Position numbers and translations under genes: made by a program
Part shown: in pieces, positions 1 through 6,158 of the stretch
How the letters are laid out: each line of letters begins with the position of its first letter
Position numbering within the stretch: the stretch's first letter is position 1
Assembly (NCBI GenBank): GCA_947627515.1
Contig: CANQWI010000008.1
Location: forward strand, 1 to 33,206
Reading direction: 5' to 3'
Source: an uncultured Clostridia bacterium
Lineage (GTDB): Bacteria > Bacillota > Clostridia > Christensenellales > Borkfalkiaceae
Length of the DNA stretch: 33,206 bases
The notes under the pieces: generated by a model
The model's database searches: none
What the model was told of the DNA's origin: nothing
The model's input: only the letters and a program-made list of their open reading frames with translations

Positions 1-290
1 CGCGCGTCATTGAGACGCTCTCCGTCTGCGGTGCAGAGGTCGTGCTTTGCGTCTTCGAGGAGCTGAGCGAGAGCCTCGAGCAGACCCTCATGCGGGCGCA
101 GGCGTTTTTGTACGGGGTCCCCGTGTGTCTCTGTGCGTTCGGATATGCGGAAGCGGCAGACATCGGCGGGAGGCTGAGCTTTTCCACCCCCAAAAGCCCC
201 AGCATCTTCGACCTCAAGCGTGAGCAGGAATACCATCTCATTGAGACCCGACAGCGCGGTTTCTATAAAAGAAAAAAGGGCACCTTCTGA
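1..290 (+). CDS. 3' end of a gene entering from the left; possibly a carbon-nitrogen hydrolase (nitrilase superfamily)
   Basis: The reading frame is open from base 3 to the TGA at 288-290, so this is the C-terminal ~95 residues of a protein that begins outside the window; the listed ATG/GTG start near 42 is only an internal codon. The visible part has a hydrophobic strand (CGAEVVLCVFEE), then RAQAFLYGVPVCLCAFG, then GGRLSFSTPKSP and a tail ending EYHLIETRQRGFYKR. This order resembles the end of nitrilase-superfamily amidohydrolases, in which an RAxAxxxGVxV segment precedes a glycine-rich strand, a G-x-S-x-x-x-x-P turn and a C-terminal arginine-containing strand. The catalytic Glu-Lys-Cys residues would lie upstream and cannot be seen, so the family call is inference from weak similarity. 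The coding status is firmer than the function. Confidence 0.45.
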   Translation, partial: RVIETLSVCGAEVVLCVFEELSESLEQTLMRAQAFLYGVPVCLCAFGYAEAADIGGRLSFSTPKSPSIFDLKREQEYHLIETRQRGFYKRKKGTF

Positions 291-310
291 CGCCCTTATC
301 GCCCCCGTTC

Positions 311-400
311 ATTCTGAGCGCAGCGAAGAATCCCTTGAACGCAGTCCGTGGGCGCAACGCTCATTCTTAGTCGCACGCGAAGAATCCCCTCAAACGAAGT
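311..400. repeat. Two imperfect copies of a ~36-bp ATTCT...AGAAT repeat
   Basis: Copy one (311-345) begins ATTCTGAGCGCAGCGAAGAA; copy two (363-400) begins ATTCTTAGTCGCACGCGAAG. Both continue with TCCC and a GAACGCAGT-like or AAACGAAGT-like tail. Each has an internal ATTCT/AGAAT inverted repeat, so each could fold into a small hairpin. No gene is visible here; ORFs called across it on either strand look like shadows. It resembles a dispersed intergenic repeat, but only this pair lies in the window. Confidence 0.6.
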
Positions 401-408
401 CAGAATCG

Positions 409-436
409 CCCTCCCCCTCATACCTGAGGGGGAGGG
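409..436. repeat. Perfect 12-bp GC-rich hairpin
   Basis: CCCTCCCCCTCA and TGAGGGGGAGGG are exact reverse complements separated by a TACC tetraloop. No T-run follows closely on either strand, so it is not a standard intrinsic terminator. It is the second of a row of structured elements between the left-edge gene and the accessory module. Confidence 0.7.
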
Positions 437-462
437 GTAGGGAAGGGGGTGCAAAAGAAACT

Positions 463-502
463 GTGCCCTCGGAGTTTTCCTCACGGAAAACCCCTCGGGC
501 AC
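463..502. repeat. Imperfect hairpin with GTGCCC/GGGCAC ends
   Basis: The outer stem is GTGCCC/GGGCAC. After a few mismatches an inner stem GTTTTCC/GGAAAAC closes a TCAC loop. Read on the minus strand it lies downstream of the small HTH gene and the larger hairpin at 518-564. It may be a second transcription-end or processing structure, or a mobile-repeat remnant; the sequence does not decide between these. Confidence 0.55.
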
Positions 503-517
503 AGACGAAATCATATA

Positions 518-564
518 CCACGCAGAGATGCGGCACTCATAACAGGTGCCGCATCTCTGCGTGG
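518..564 (-). terminator. Perfect 19-bp stem-loop just after the small HTH gene
   Basis: CCACGCAGAGATGCGGCAC (518-536) pairs exactly with 546-564 around a 9-nt loop. It lies 3 bp beyond the stop codon of the minus-strand HTH gene, the usual place for a 3' end structure. On the minus strand the stem is followed by TATATGATTTCG rather than a clean T-run, so termination may be inefficient, or the element may stabilise the mRNA 3' end instead. Confidence 0.6.
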
Positions 565-567
565 ACA

Positions 568-765
568 TTATTTATCAAAATAAATTTTATTTTGATGATT
601 TATTTTGTTTTGCAAATGGATTCGGATAAACCTTCGGGATATGTAGGGGCTACCCTTCTTATCTTGTGTGATTCTTTCGTCTGCCGTGTTCCTGCACCAA
701 TTTGCGACTGTCCTTTGAGAAACGCCCCAAAGTGCCGCTGCTTCTTTTGTTCCCATGTCTGACAT
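568..765 (-). CDS. Small helix-turn-helix (excisionase/MerR-like) DNA-binding protein
   Basis: This encodes 65 residues. The N-terminal half, GTKEAAALWGVSQRTVANWCR, has the pattern of small helix-turn-helix proteins of the excisionase/MerR type: an acidic/alanine helix, a turn at WGVS, then a recognition helix ending WCR. The later segment TQDKKGSPY resembles the wing region of that family. The tail is basic and asparagine-rich and is encoded by AT-rich DNA containing a perfect 11-bp inverted repeat. An AGGAG lies 10 nt before the ATG and supports this start. The gene begins 19 bp after the stop of the LRR gene on the same strand, so the two are probably co-transcribed. The start codon lies inside the palindrome ATGTCTGACAT that recurs elsewhere in the window. 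The target is unknown; autoregulation is possible but is inference. Confidence 0.7.
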   Translation of the reverse strand: MSDMGTKEAAALWGVSQRTVANWCRNTADERITQDKKGSPYISRRFIRIHLQNKINHQNKIYFDK

Positions 766-770
766 AATTT
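754..770. repeat. Dispersed palindrome, copy 1 (partial), over the start codon of the HTH gene
   Basis: The core ATGTCTGACAT (755-765) followed by AATT matches the right half of the dispersed element at 8163, 11398, 20726 and 28197. The left half (AGTACT) is absent. The start codon of the minus-strand HTH gene is part of the core. Confidence 0.65.
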
Positions 771-784
771 GTTATCTCCTTTTA

Positions 785-2425
785 TTATTTATTTTTGATT
801 TTTTTGCAAAGGTAGGAATTCTCATCCAAATCTTTTATAAATTCTGCCGCGGATTCCGGATCGCTCAGAATTTCATCATCAATAAGTTCACCTTCACTAT
901 CTTCCTCGGTCAATAAAACCCAACCGTGCGGATCGGAAAATTCAATCGATTCCAAATCATCACAGTTCGAAAAAGCTTCCGCGCCTATAAAGGAAACATT
1001 CCGAGGGATTGTGATGGAATTCAAGCTTGAGGAATTAAAGGCGGAGGCACAGATTGAGGTTATGTTCTTTGGAATTACAATTGACGATATTTCTATGCCC
1101 CAAAATGCGTTTTTACCAATCGAAGTAGTATATTCCGGAATCACGCTGGTTGCACATCCCCCTACGAGTGTGTTATCTTCGATACGTATCAAGCAATTTC
1201 CTTCGCTACGGAAATATTTATTTCCAGAATCCACAGTAATGGTTTCAAGTGCATAACAGCTTGCGAAAATATTATCGCCAATTGATGTAACGCTTGACGG
1301 AATTACAATTGAAGAAATGTTAGTAAAGCTAAATGCGCCCGCGCCAATAGAGGTCACACTGTTTGGAATTTCGATTGATTCAAGGTTTTCGCAAAACGCA
1401 AAAGCATCTTCTCCAATCGAAGTCACACTATTCGGGATGCTTACAAATGTGAGACTTTCGCAAGTATCAAAGGTGTTATCCTCAATGGAAGTAACACCAT
1501 CGGGAATTTCGATTGATGTGAGTTTTTTGCAGGACGCAAAGGCACTATCTCCAATAGAAGTGAGTTTTTTGGGAAGTTTAACGGAAATAAGATTTTCACA
1601 GCCTAAAAAAGTATTGTCTTTTATTGCCGTAAGGTGTTCCGGAAGATCGATTGAAGTAAGGCTTTCACAGTCTGAGAACGCCGAGCTTCCGAGATAGGTA
1701 ACAGAATTCGGTATTGTAACAGAGGCGAGCTTCTTACATTTTGCGAAGGCGGAAGAGTCAATGAAGGTAACACTCTCTGGAATTATGATCGATTCCAGAT
1801 TGACGCAGCCCTCAAAGGCACTTCCCCCAATCGATTTAATACTATTAGGAATTGTGATTGAGTTTAGTTTTGCGCAAAATGAAAAGGCGCTTCCCCCAAT
1901 CGATTTAACATTGTTCGAAATATAAACAGTAGTAATGGTTTCGCATCTTTCAAATGCAGAGTCTCCGATAGATGTAACACGTTCCGGAAGGAATACAACA
2001 GGACCTTTTCCCCGATATTTTTTTAACGCGCCGTTTTCTACATCAAATGGCGAAATATAATCATCGCTGTCTTGGGTCGTTACTCCGTATGTCTGCGGAT
2101 ACCCGTTCCCGTTCATTGGCGGCGTCCATTCGATATTCCTGTATTTCGACTTTAAGTTTTTCAGTTTTGAAACATTGTTGTAACGAAGTGCCGATTCGAT
2201 TTCGCCTTCTACGTCGCCATCCATCATGACAGTAATAAGGTCTCCCATCAGCCCACATGCCATGCATTGATAGGTGGTCGTGGTTTTGGTTTTCCCATTC
2301 ACGCCGGCCACAGCTCCACCAGAACCAAATAGGAGTGATCCTAAAAAACCTTTTCCCCAACTAAATCTTGATTTTTGTTTTGTTTCAGTTGTGATGTTGG
2401 TGCTACCGCAATTTTTACATCTCAT
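785..2425 (-). CDS. Zinc-ribbon protein with BspA-type leucine-rich repeats
   Basis: This encodes 546 residues. The ORF track starts 24 codons earlier, but the ATG at 2425 is preferred because GGAGGA lies 6 nt upstream and the earlier codons cover the promoter. The N-terminus has two CxxC pairs, CKNC (residues 3-6) and CMAC (54-57), forming a zinc ribbon around a glycine-rich stretch (GFLGSLLFGSGG). From about residue 141 to 500 there are roughly 13 repeats of ~23 residues of the form SIxIPxSVTSIGxxAFxxC, typical of BspA/LRR_5 proteins. The tail is acidic. There is no signal peptide, so the protein is probably cytoplasmic, unlike classical secreted BspA. Base composition is clearly more AT-rich than the neighbouring housekeeping genes, suggesting acquisition. 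It is divergent from a XRE regulator and followed by the small HTH gene. A protein-binding role is likely; the partner is unknown. Confidence 0.85.
   Translation of the reverse strand: MRCKNCGSTNITTETKQKSRFSWGKGFLGSLLFGSGGAVAGVNGKTKTTTTYQCMACGLMGDLITVMMDGDVEGEIESALRYNNVSKLKNLKSKYRNIEWTPPMNGNGYPQTYGVTTQDSDDYISPFDVENGALKKYRGKGPVVFLPERVTSIGDSAFERCETITTVYISNNVKSIGGSAFSFCAKLNSITIPNSIKSIGGSAFEGCVNLESIIIPESVTFIDSSAFAKCKKLASVTIPNSVTYLGSSAFSDCESLTSIDLPEHLTAIKDNTFLGCENLISVKLPKKLTSIGDSAFASCKKLTSIEIPDGVTSIEDNTFDTCESLTFVSIPNSVTSIGEDAFAFCENLESIEIPNSVTSIGAGAFSFTNISSIVIPSSVTSIGDNIFASCYALETITVDSGNKYFRSEGNCLIRIEDNTLVGGCATSVIPEYTTSIGKNAFWGIEISSIVIPKNITSICASAFNSSSLNSITIPRNVSFIGAEAFSNCDDLESIEFSDPHGWVLLTEEDSEGELIDDEILSDPESAAEFIKDLDENSYLCKKIKNK
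935..2000 (-). repeat. Tandem imperfect 69-bp repeats encoding LRR_5 units
   Basis: About 13 degenerate units of 69 bp encode the 23-residue leucine-rich repeats. One unit near the C-terminal third is interrupted by a longer non-repeat loop (TVDSGNKYFRSEGNCLIRIE), as is common in BspA proteins. Repeats between neighbours are similar enough for copy-number change by slippage to be plausible. Confidence 0.75.
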
Positions 2426-2443
2426 AAAAATCCTCCGTGTTTG

Positions 2444-2488
2444 ATAGCATACTGCTATATTTGCACATATTATATAACGGTTTGCTAT
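2444..2488. promoter_or_regulatory. Candidate operator: three ATAGCA/TGCTAT half-sites
   Basis: ATAGCATACTGCTAT (2444-2458) is an inverted repeat of ATAGCA with a 3-bp spacer. It lies between the -10 box and the ribosome site of the minus-strand LRR gene. A third half-site, TGCTAT (2483-2488), lies inside the spacer of that promoter, where binding would block polymerase. The adjacent divergent XRE regulator is the natural candidate to bind here. This assignment is inference from position and symmetry. Confidence 0.5.
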
Positions 2489-2497
2489 AATTGTCAA
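2469..2497 (-). promoter_or_regulatory. Consensus sigma-A promoter of the LRR gene
   Basis: On the minus strand TTGACA is followed by exactly 17 bp and TATAAT, a perfect match to both boxes. It lies 44 bp upstream of the LRR start codon. It overlaps the sequence just before the XRE gene, so binding of a regulator here could control both genes. Confidence 0.8.
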
Positions 2498-2505
2498 GAG
2501 AAATT

Positions 2506-2712
2506 ATGAAAGTATTTCAGGAAAAATTGAAAGAAACACGAACGCTCTGCGGATTGACACAGAGACAGGTCGCAGATGCACTCGGAATATCCCAACCATC
2601 CTACATCCGTTATGAAAACGGAAGCTCAGAGCCCACGCTTGAAAATCTTGCAAGGCTTGCCGATTTATTTGATGTCTCGGTTGATTTTTTGTTGGGCAGA
2701 AAAGAATATTGA
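2506..2712 (+). CDS. XRE-family (Cro/CI-type) transcriptional regulator
   Basis: This encodes 68 residues, essentially one helix-turn-helix domain. Residues 13-35 (RTLCGLTQRQVADALGISQ) form the first helices, followed by PSYIRYENG as the recognition segment, PTLENLARLADLFDVSVDFLLG as the closing helices, and a short basic tail. This is the standard single-domain XRE fold found in immunity-type repressors. The ATG at 2506 is chosen over the upstream TTG at 2491 because AAGAG is correctly spaced before it and the domain begins right after it. It is divergent from the zinc-ribbon/LRR gene across an 80-bp region with ATAGCA half-sites, so it probably represses itself and that gene. A strong hairpin terminator follows. 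Confidence 0.9.
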   Translation: MKVFQEKLKETRTLCGLTQRQVADALGISQPSYIRYENGSSEPTLENLARLADLFDVSVDFLLGRKEY

Positions 2713-2729
2713 TTTGTTACGTTGGTTGA

Positions 2730-2767
2730 GTAACGGCGGGTGCGCATTCCTGTGCACCCGCCGTTAC
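2730..2767 (+). terminator. Strong hairpin terminator after the XRE gene
   Basis: GTAACGGCGGGTGC pairs perfectly with GCACCCGCCGTTAC; the stem extends three more pairs (one G-U) to a TTCC loop. GGTTTTA follows. It begins 17 bp after the XRE stop codon and separates the accessory module from degV. Confidence 0.8.
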
Positions 2768-2806
2768 GGTTTTAAAAAAGCATCTTTTGAATTTTGCTCT
2801 CGCTTC

Positions 2807-2833
2807 AAAAAAAGGCCTGCCGATTGGCAAGCC
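2807..2833 (-). terminator. Intrinsic terminator of degV
   Basis: On the minus strand GGCTTGCC, a 4-nt loop, GGCAGGCC and seven T residues make a standard Rho-independent terminator. It lies 7 bp beyond the degV stop codon. Confidence 0.85.
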
Positions 2834-2840
2834 GTAAAGT

Positions 2841-3710
2841 TTATTTGACGACCCTTGCGCAGGCGATGGCGAGAGCTCCCGGGCCGATGTGGCAGGAGAC
2901 CGAGAGCGAGAGGGGATCGATGAAGCCGAGCGGGACGTTCGGGAACGCCGCCCTGACCTCCTCCGCAAAGATTTTCGCCTCGTCATCCTCCGCGGTATAG
3001 GCGATGTTGAGCTGCATTTCACCGCGCTCGACGATCTCCTTAAAGCGGGTCGCAAAGTCTCTCTGCATGGCTTCGAGCATGACCTCCTTGGCCTTCTTCA
3101 GCGTATTGACCTTTTTAAAGGCGTCAAGCTTCTCGCCCTGGATCTGCAGGACGGGCTTGATCCTCAGGATCGTGCCGATGAGAGCTGCCGCGGGGGTGAG
3201 CCTGCCGCCCTTTTTGAGATATTTCAGCGTGTCGAGGGAGATATAGATACTGCTGTCAAACTTGGTCTTCAGCAGGATTTCCTTGATTTCTGCCGCAGAT
3301 TTGCCCTGCTTTGCGAGCTCCATCGCGTCATACACGCTCTGTTTTTGGGTGACGGAGATGCGCTGGTTGTCGACGACCTGCACCCGTCCGTTATAGTCCT
3401 TTGCAAGGCTCTCTGCCGTATGGCAGGACTCCGAAAGCCCGCTCGACATGGGGATATGGACGATCTCGCTGCCGTCCTTCAGGAGCTCATCCCAAAGGTC
3501 GGTGACGTTGCCGATCGCGGGTTGGGAGGTGGAGACGCTCGCTTCTCCCCTCAGATGCGTGTAGAACTCAGCCTGTGTAAGGTTAATGTCCTCAAAAAAT
3601 TCCCGGCCATCGATCAGAAAGGGCATCGGAAGGACAGAGATTCCCAGTTTCTTTGCCTCCGCTTGGGTGATGCCGCTGTTCGAATCGGTGACGATTTTGA
3701 CATTTGCCAT
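2841..3710 (-). CDS. degV: DegV family protein (fatty-acid-binding, FakB-like)
   Basis: This encodes 289 residues, the usual length for DegV. It begins with IVTDSNSGIT, has the TSQPAIG loop at about residues 61-67, and has SSGLSES near 95. These contact the carboxylate of a bound fatty acid in DegV/FakB structures. KYLKKGGRLTPAAALIG in the middle is the second family hallmark. Proteins of this family present fatty acids to the kinase FakA so that exogenous fatty acids enter phospholipid synthesis; whether this copy does so is inferred. No fakA is in the window. GGAGAG precedes the ATG, a consensus promoter lies upstream and a clean terminator lies downstream, so it is a single-gene unit divergent from the NfnAB-type pair. 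Confidence 0.92.
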   Translation of the reverse strand: MANVKIVTDSNSGITQAEAKKLGISVLPMPFLIDGREFFEDINLTQAEFYTHLRGEASVSTSQPAIGNVTDLWDELLKDGSEIVHIPMSSGLSESCHTAESLAKDYNGRVQVVDNQRISVTQKQSVYDAMELAKQGKSAAEIKEILLKTKFDSSIYISLDTLKYLKKGGRLTPAAALIGTILRIKPVLQIQGEKLDAFKKVNTLKKAKEVMLEAMQRDFATRFKEIVERGEMQLNIAYTAEDDEAKIFAEEVRAAFPNVPLGFIDPLSLSVSCHIGPGALAIACARVVK

Positions 3711-3747
3711 TGGTCACTCTCCGAATATTTAATTTGTGAACGTTTTA

Positions 3748-3776
3748 ATTATACCCAAAGACGTATGCAAAGTCAA
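3748..3776 (-). promoter_or_regulatory. Sigma-A promoter of degV
   Basis: On the minus strand TTGACT, a 17-bp spacer and TATAAT. The degV start is 37 bp beyond the -10 box, leaving room for a leader with GGAGAG. Confidence 0.8.
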
Positions 3777-3824
3777 GGATTTCGCTTTGCTTTGCACGAA
3801 AATTTATGCAATTTTTATGAGCTA

Positions 3825-3853
3825 TTGACTTTTTGCCGCCGTCATGATAAGAT
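3825..3853 (+). promoter_or_regulatory. Promoter of the NfnA-like gene, very close to its start codon
   Basis: TTGACT, a 17-bp spacer and TAAGAT, with TG one base before the -10 box (extended -10). The -10 ends only 6 nt before the ATG at 3860, so transcription should begin at or next to the start codon. Confidence 0.65.
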
Positions 3854-3859
3854 AAAGGC

Positions 3860-4699
3860 ATGGTACGGATACTTTCCAGAAGACCGCTCAACGGGGACGT
3901 CACCATGATCGAGTTGGAGGCTCCCCGCATCGCACAAAAGGCACTTGCGGGGCAGTTTATCATTCTCCGTGTCGATGAACGGGGGGAGCGCATTCCCCTG
4001 ACCGTTGCGGGGACGGATGTTGAAAGAGGGACGGTCGCTGTCATATTTCAGGTCGTCGGTGGAACGACGGCCAAGCTCAATGCAAAGCGGGAGGGAGAAT
4101 TTCTCGCCGATTTTGTCGGTCCGCTCGGCAATCCCACGGAGGTCGAGGGGGTAAAAAGAGCGATCGTCGTGGGCGGGGGCGTTGGCTGTGCGATCGCGCT
4201 TCCCGTTGCGAAGCGGCTTTACGCGCTCGGCGCCGAGGTGCATACGGTCGTCGGGTTTCGCAGCCGTGAGCTTGTGATCCTCGAGGAGGAGTTCAGGGCA
4301 CTCTCCTCGACCCTTACGCTGACGACGGACGACGGCAGTGCGGGGGAGAAGGGCAATGTCTGCGGCCCCTTAAAGCGGCTCCTCGACGGGGGAGAATACG
4401 ACGCCGTCTATGCGATCGGTCCGCTCCTCATGATGAAATACGTCGCCGCTACCACAAGACCGTACGGCGTCAAGACGATCGCAAGCATGAATCCGATCAT
4501 GATCGACGGGACGGGCATGTGCGGCTGTTGTCGTGTGACCGTGGACGGCGTGACAAGGTTTGCCTGTGTGGATGGCCCTGATTTTGACGCGCAGAAGGTG
4601 GACTTTGACGAGGCCATCCTGCGTAACCGCAGCTATCTGCCCGCCGAGCAGAGGGCGCGAGAGAAGAGCTGCAGGCTCTTTCGCAAGGAGGAGAGCTGA
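3860..4699 (+). CDS. nfnA: Sulfide/dihydroorotate dehydrogenase-like FAD/NAD-binding subunit (NfnA type)
   Basis: This encodes 279 residues. The N-terminal FAD domain contains PGQF-like AGQFIILR (residues ~30-37) and RIPLTVAG. The NAD domain starts with AIVVGGGVGCAIALPVAK. The C-terminal MCGCCRVTVDG...FACVDGPDFD places cysteines for a [2Fe-2S] cluster. This is the ferredoxin-NADP reductase alpha-subunit architecture. The 1-nt overlap with a GltA-type flavoprotein suggests an NfnAB complex, which couples NADH and NADPH with ferredoxin by electron bifurcation; a sulfide dehydrogenase or glutamate-synthase-linked role cannot be excluded. The start at 3860 fits the family's N-terminus (MVRILSRRPL). 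No real Shine-Dalgarno precedes it, and the promoter -10 is 6 nt away, so the mRNA may be leaderless. Confidence 0.85.
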   Translation: MVRILSRRPLNGDVTMIELEAPRIAQKALAGQFIILRVDERGERIPLTVAGTDVERGTVAVIFQVVGGTTAKLNAKREGEFLADFVGPLGNPTEVEGVKRAIVVGGGVGCAIALPVAKRLYALGAEVHTVVGFRSRELVILEEEFRALSSTLTLTTDDGSAGEKGNVCGPLKRLLDGGEYDAVYAIGPLLMMKYVAATTRPYGVKTIASMNPIMIDGTGMCGCCRVTVDGVTRFACVDGPDFDAQKVDFDEAILRNRSYLPAEQRAREKSCRLFRKEES

Positions 4700-6087
4700 T
4701 GTACAACAGACGCGAGACAAAATACCCCATGCCCGTACAGGACCCTCTTGTCAGGAATCATAATTTTAAAGAGGTCGCCCTCGGCTATGACGCGGAGACC
4801 GCCGTGTGCGAGGCCGAGCGGTGTCTTTCCTGTAAAAACCGCCCCTGTGTGAAGGGCTGTCCCGTCTCGGTCGCGATCCCCGAATTTATCGCTAAAATTG
4901 CCGAAGGGGATTTTGAAGCGGCCTACCGTATCATTTCGGAGAGCTCCTCGCTTCCCGCCGTCTGCGGCCGTGTCTGCCCGCAGGAGAGGCAGTGTGAGGG
5001 GAATTGTATCCGCGGGATCAAGGGGGAGCCCGTCGCCATCGGCCGTCTGGAACGTTTTGCGGCAGACATGCATTATGCGGGTGCGGGCGCAATCGAGCGT
5101 CCGATCTCAAACGGACACAGGGTCGCCGTCGTCGGGTCGGGCCCCGCAGGCCTCGCCTGTGCGGGGGATCTTGCAAAAATGGGGTACGACGTGACCGTTT
5201 TTGAGGCACTCCATGCCGCGGGCGGGGTGCTCAGCTACGGCATCCCCGAATTTCGTCTCCCCAAGGAAATCGTCAAGCGAGAGGTGGAAAATCTCATTGC
5301 AATGGGAGTAAAGCTTTGCACGGACAGCGTGATCGGCCGTCTCTACTCGGTGGAGGAGCTGAGGACGGAGCTCGGCTTTGAGGCCGTTTTTCTCGGCACG
5401 GGCGCAGGTCTTCCCCGCTTTTTGGGTATCAGGGGAGAGAATCTCAAGGGCGTTTTCTCTGCCAACGAATATCTCACCCGCGCCAACCTCATGCGGGCAT
5501 ACGAGGAGGACAGCGAGACGCCCATTTACCATGCAAAAAGGGTCGCGGTCTTGGGAGGCGGCAATGTCGCCATGGACGCGGCAAGAACGGCAAAGCGGCT
5601 CGGTGCGGAGGTCACGATCGTCTACAGGAGGGGGATGGAGGAGCTTCCCGCCCGCAAGGAGGAGATCCTGCATGCCCGGGAGGAGGGGGTGGAGCTCAGA
5701 CTTCTCACAAATCCCGTCGAGCTGCTGGGAGATGCAGAGGGCAATGTCTGCGCGGTCGAATGCGTGGAGATGGAGCTCGGCGCACCCGACGAGAGCGGAA
5801 GACGGAGACCTGTGAAAAAGGTCGGGAGCGAGTTCAGACTGGAGGCAGATTGCGTCATTCTCGCACTCGGCACCTCACCGAATCCGCTCCTTCAAAGGAC
5901 GACTGCAGGGCTTGAGACGAAGCCGCACGGGGAGATTTCAGCCGATGGGGACGGAAAAACCTCGCTCGAGGGCGTATTTGCGGGCGGGGACGCCGTGACG
6001 GGCTCTGCGACCGTCATTCTCGCCATGGGCGCGGGAAGGAGGGCCGCACGGGCGATCGACGCATACATATCCTCAGCGCATCGTTGA
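4699..6087 (+). CDS. nfnB: NADPH-dependent glutamate synthase small-chain-like flavoprotein (GltA/NfnB type)
   Basis: This encodes 462 residues. The N-terminal ferredoxin-like region has CLSCKNRPCVKGCPV and later CGRVCPQERQCEGNC, the cysteines that bind two [4Fe-4S] clusters in this family. A first dinucleotide fold begins VAVVGSGPAGLACAGDLA (~residue 137), followed by GVLSYGIPEFRLPK. A second fold begins VAVLGGGNVAMDAARTAKRLG. The end, GVFAGGDAVTGSATVILAMGAGRRAA, is the FAD-binding C-terminal motif. Length and domain order match NfnB/homotetrameric GltA. Coupling to the upstream NfnA-like subunit (TGATG overlap, AAGGAGG before the ATG) argues for a ferredoxin:NADP+ transhydrogenase rather than glutamate synthase. 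No large glutamate synthase subunit is present. Confidence 0.88.
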   Translation: MYNRRETKYPMPVQDPLVRNHNFKEVALGYDAETAVCEAERCLSCKNRPCVKGCPVSVAIPEFIAKIAEGDFEAAYRIISESSSLPAVCGRVCPQERQCEGNCIRGIKGEPVAIGRLERFAADMHYAGAGAIERPISNGHRVAVVGSGPAGLACAGDLAKMGYDVTVFEALHAAGGVLSYGIPEFRLPKEIVKREVENLIAMGVKLCTDSVIGRLYSVEELRTELGFEAVFLGTGAGLPRFLGIRGENLKGVFSANEYLTRANLMRAYEEDSETPIYHAKRVAVLGGGNVAMDAARTAKRLGAEVTIVYRRGMEELPARKEEILHAREEGVELRLLTNPVELLGDAEGNVCAVECVEMELGAPDESGRRRPVKKVGSEFRLEADCVILALGTSPNPLLQRTTAGLETKPHGEISADGDGKTSLEGVFAGGDAVTGSATVILAMGAGRRAARAIDAYISSAHR

Positions 6088-6136
6088 GCGGCAGACCGGT
6101 CCCATGAGCCCTTTCGGATTCTAAAATCACTTTAAG

Positions 6137-6158
6137 ATTCATACATTATTGTATGAAT
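6137..6158 (+). promoter_or_regulatory. Inverted repeat spanning the cwlD start codon
   Basis: ATTCATAC and GTATGAAT are perfect reverse complements separated by ATTATT; the ATG of cwlD lies in the right arm. CATACATT within it equals the -10 consensus of sporulation sigma-E promoters (CATACANT), but no convincing -35 was found. It could be an operator, an RNA hairpin hiding the start, or chance. Confidence 0.35.

Noticed and set aside
220-762. 180-residue plus-strand ORF and 90-residue minus-strand ORF across the repeat region
   Set aside because: They translate hairpins and repeats and show no protein-like conservation pattern; they overlap the HTH gene or the left-edge gene.
935-2000. Regular repeats that might be taken for a CRISPR array
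   Set aside because: The 69-bp periodicity is imperfect, has no spacers and is fully explained by LRR_5 protein repeats.
785-2497. Start of the LRR gene at 2497 as in the ORF track
   Set aside because: The extra 24 codons cover the promoter and operator and lack a ribosome site; the ATG at 2425 has GGAGGA at proper spacing.
2889-3908. 339-residue ORF on the plus strand opposite degV
   Set aside because: It is antisense to a complete degV with promoter, ribosome site and terminator. Its composition (Arg/Asp/Leu-rich, no recognisable motif) is that of a shadow frame.
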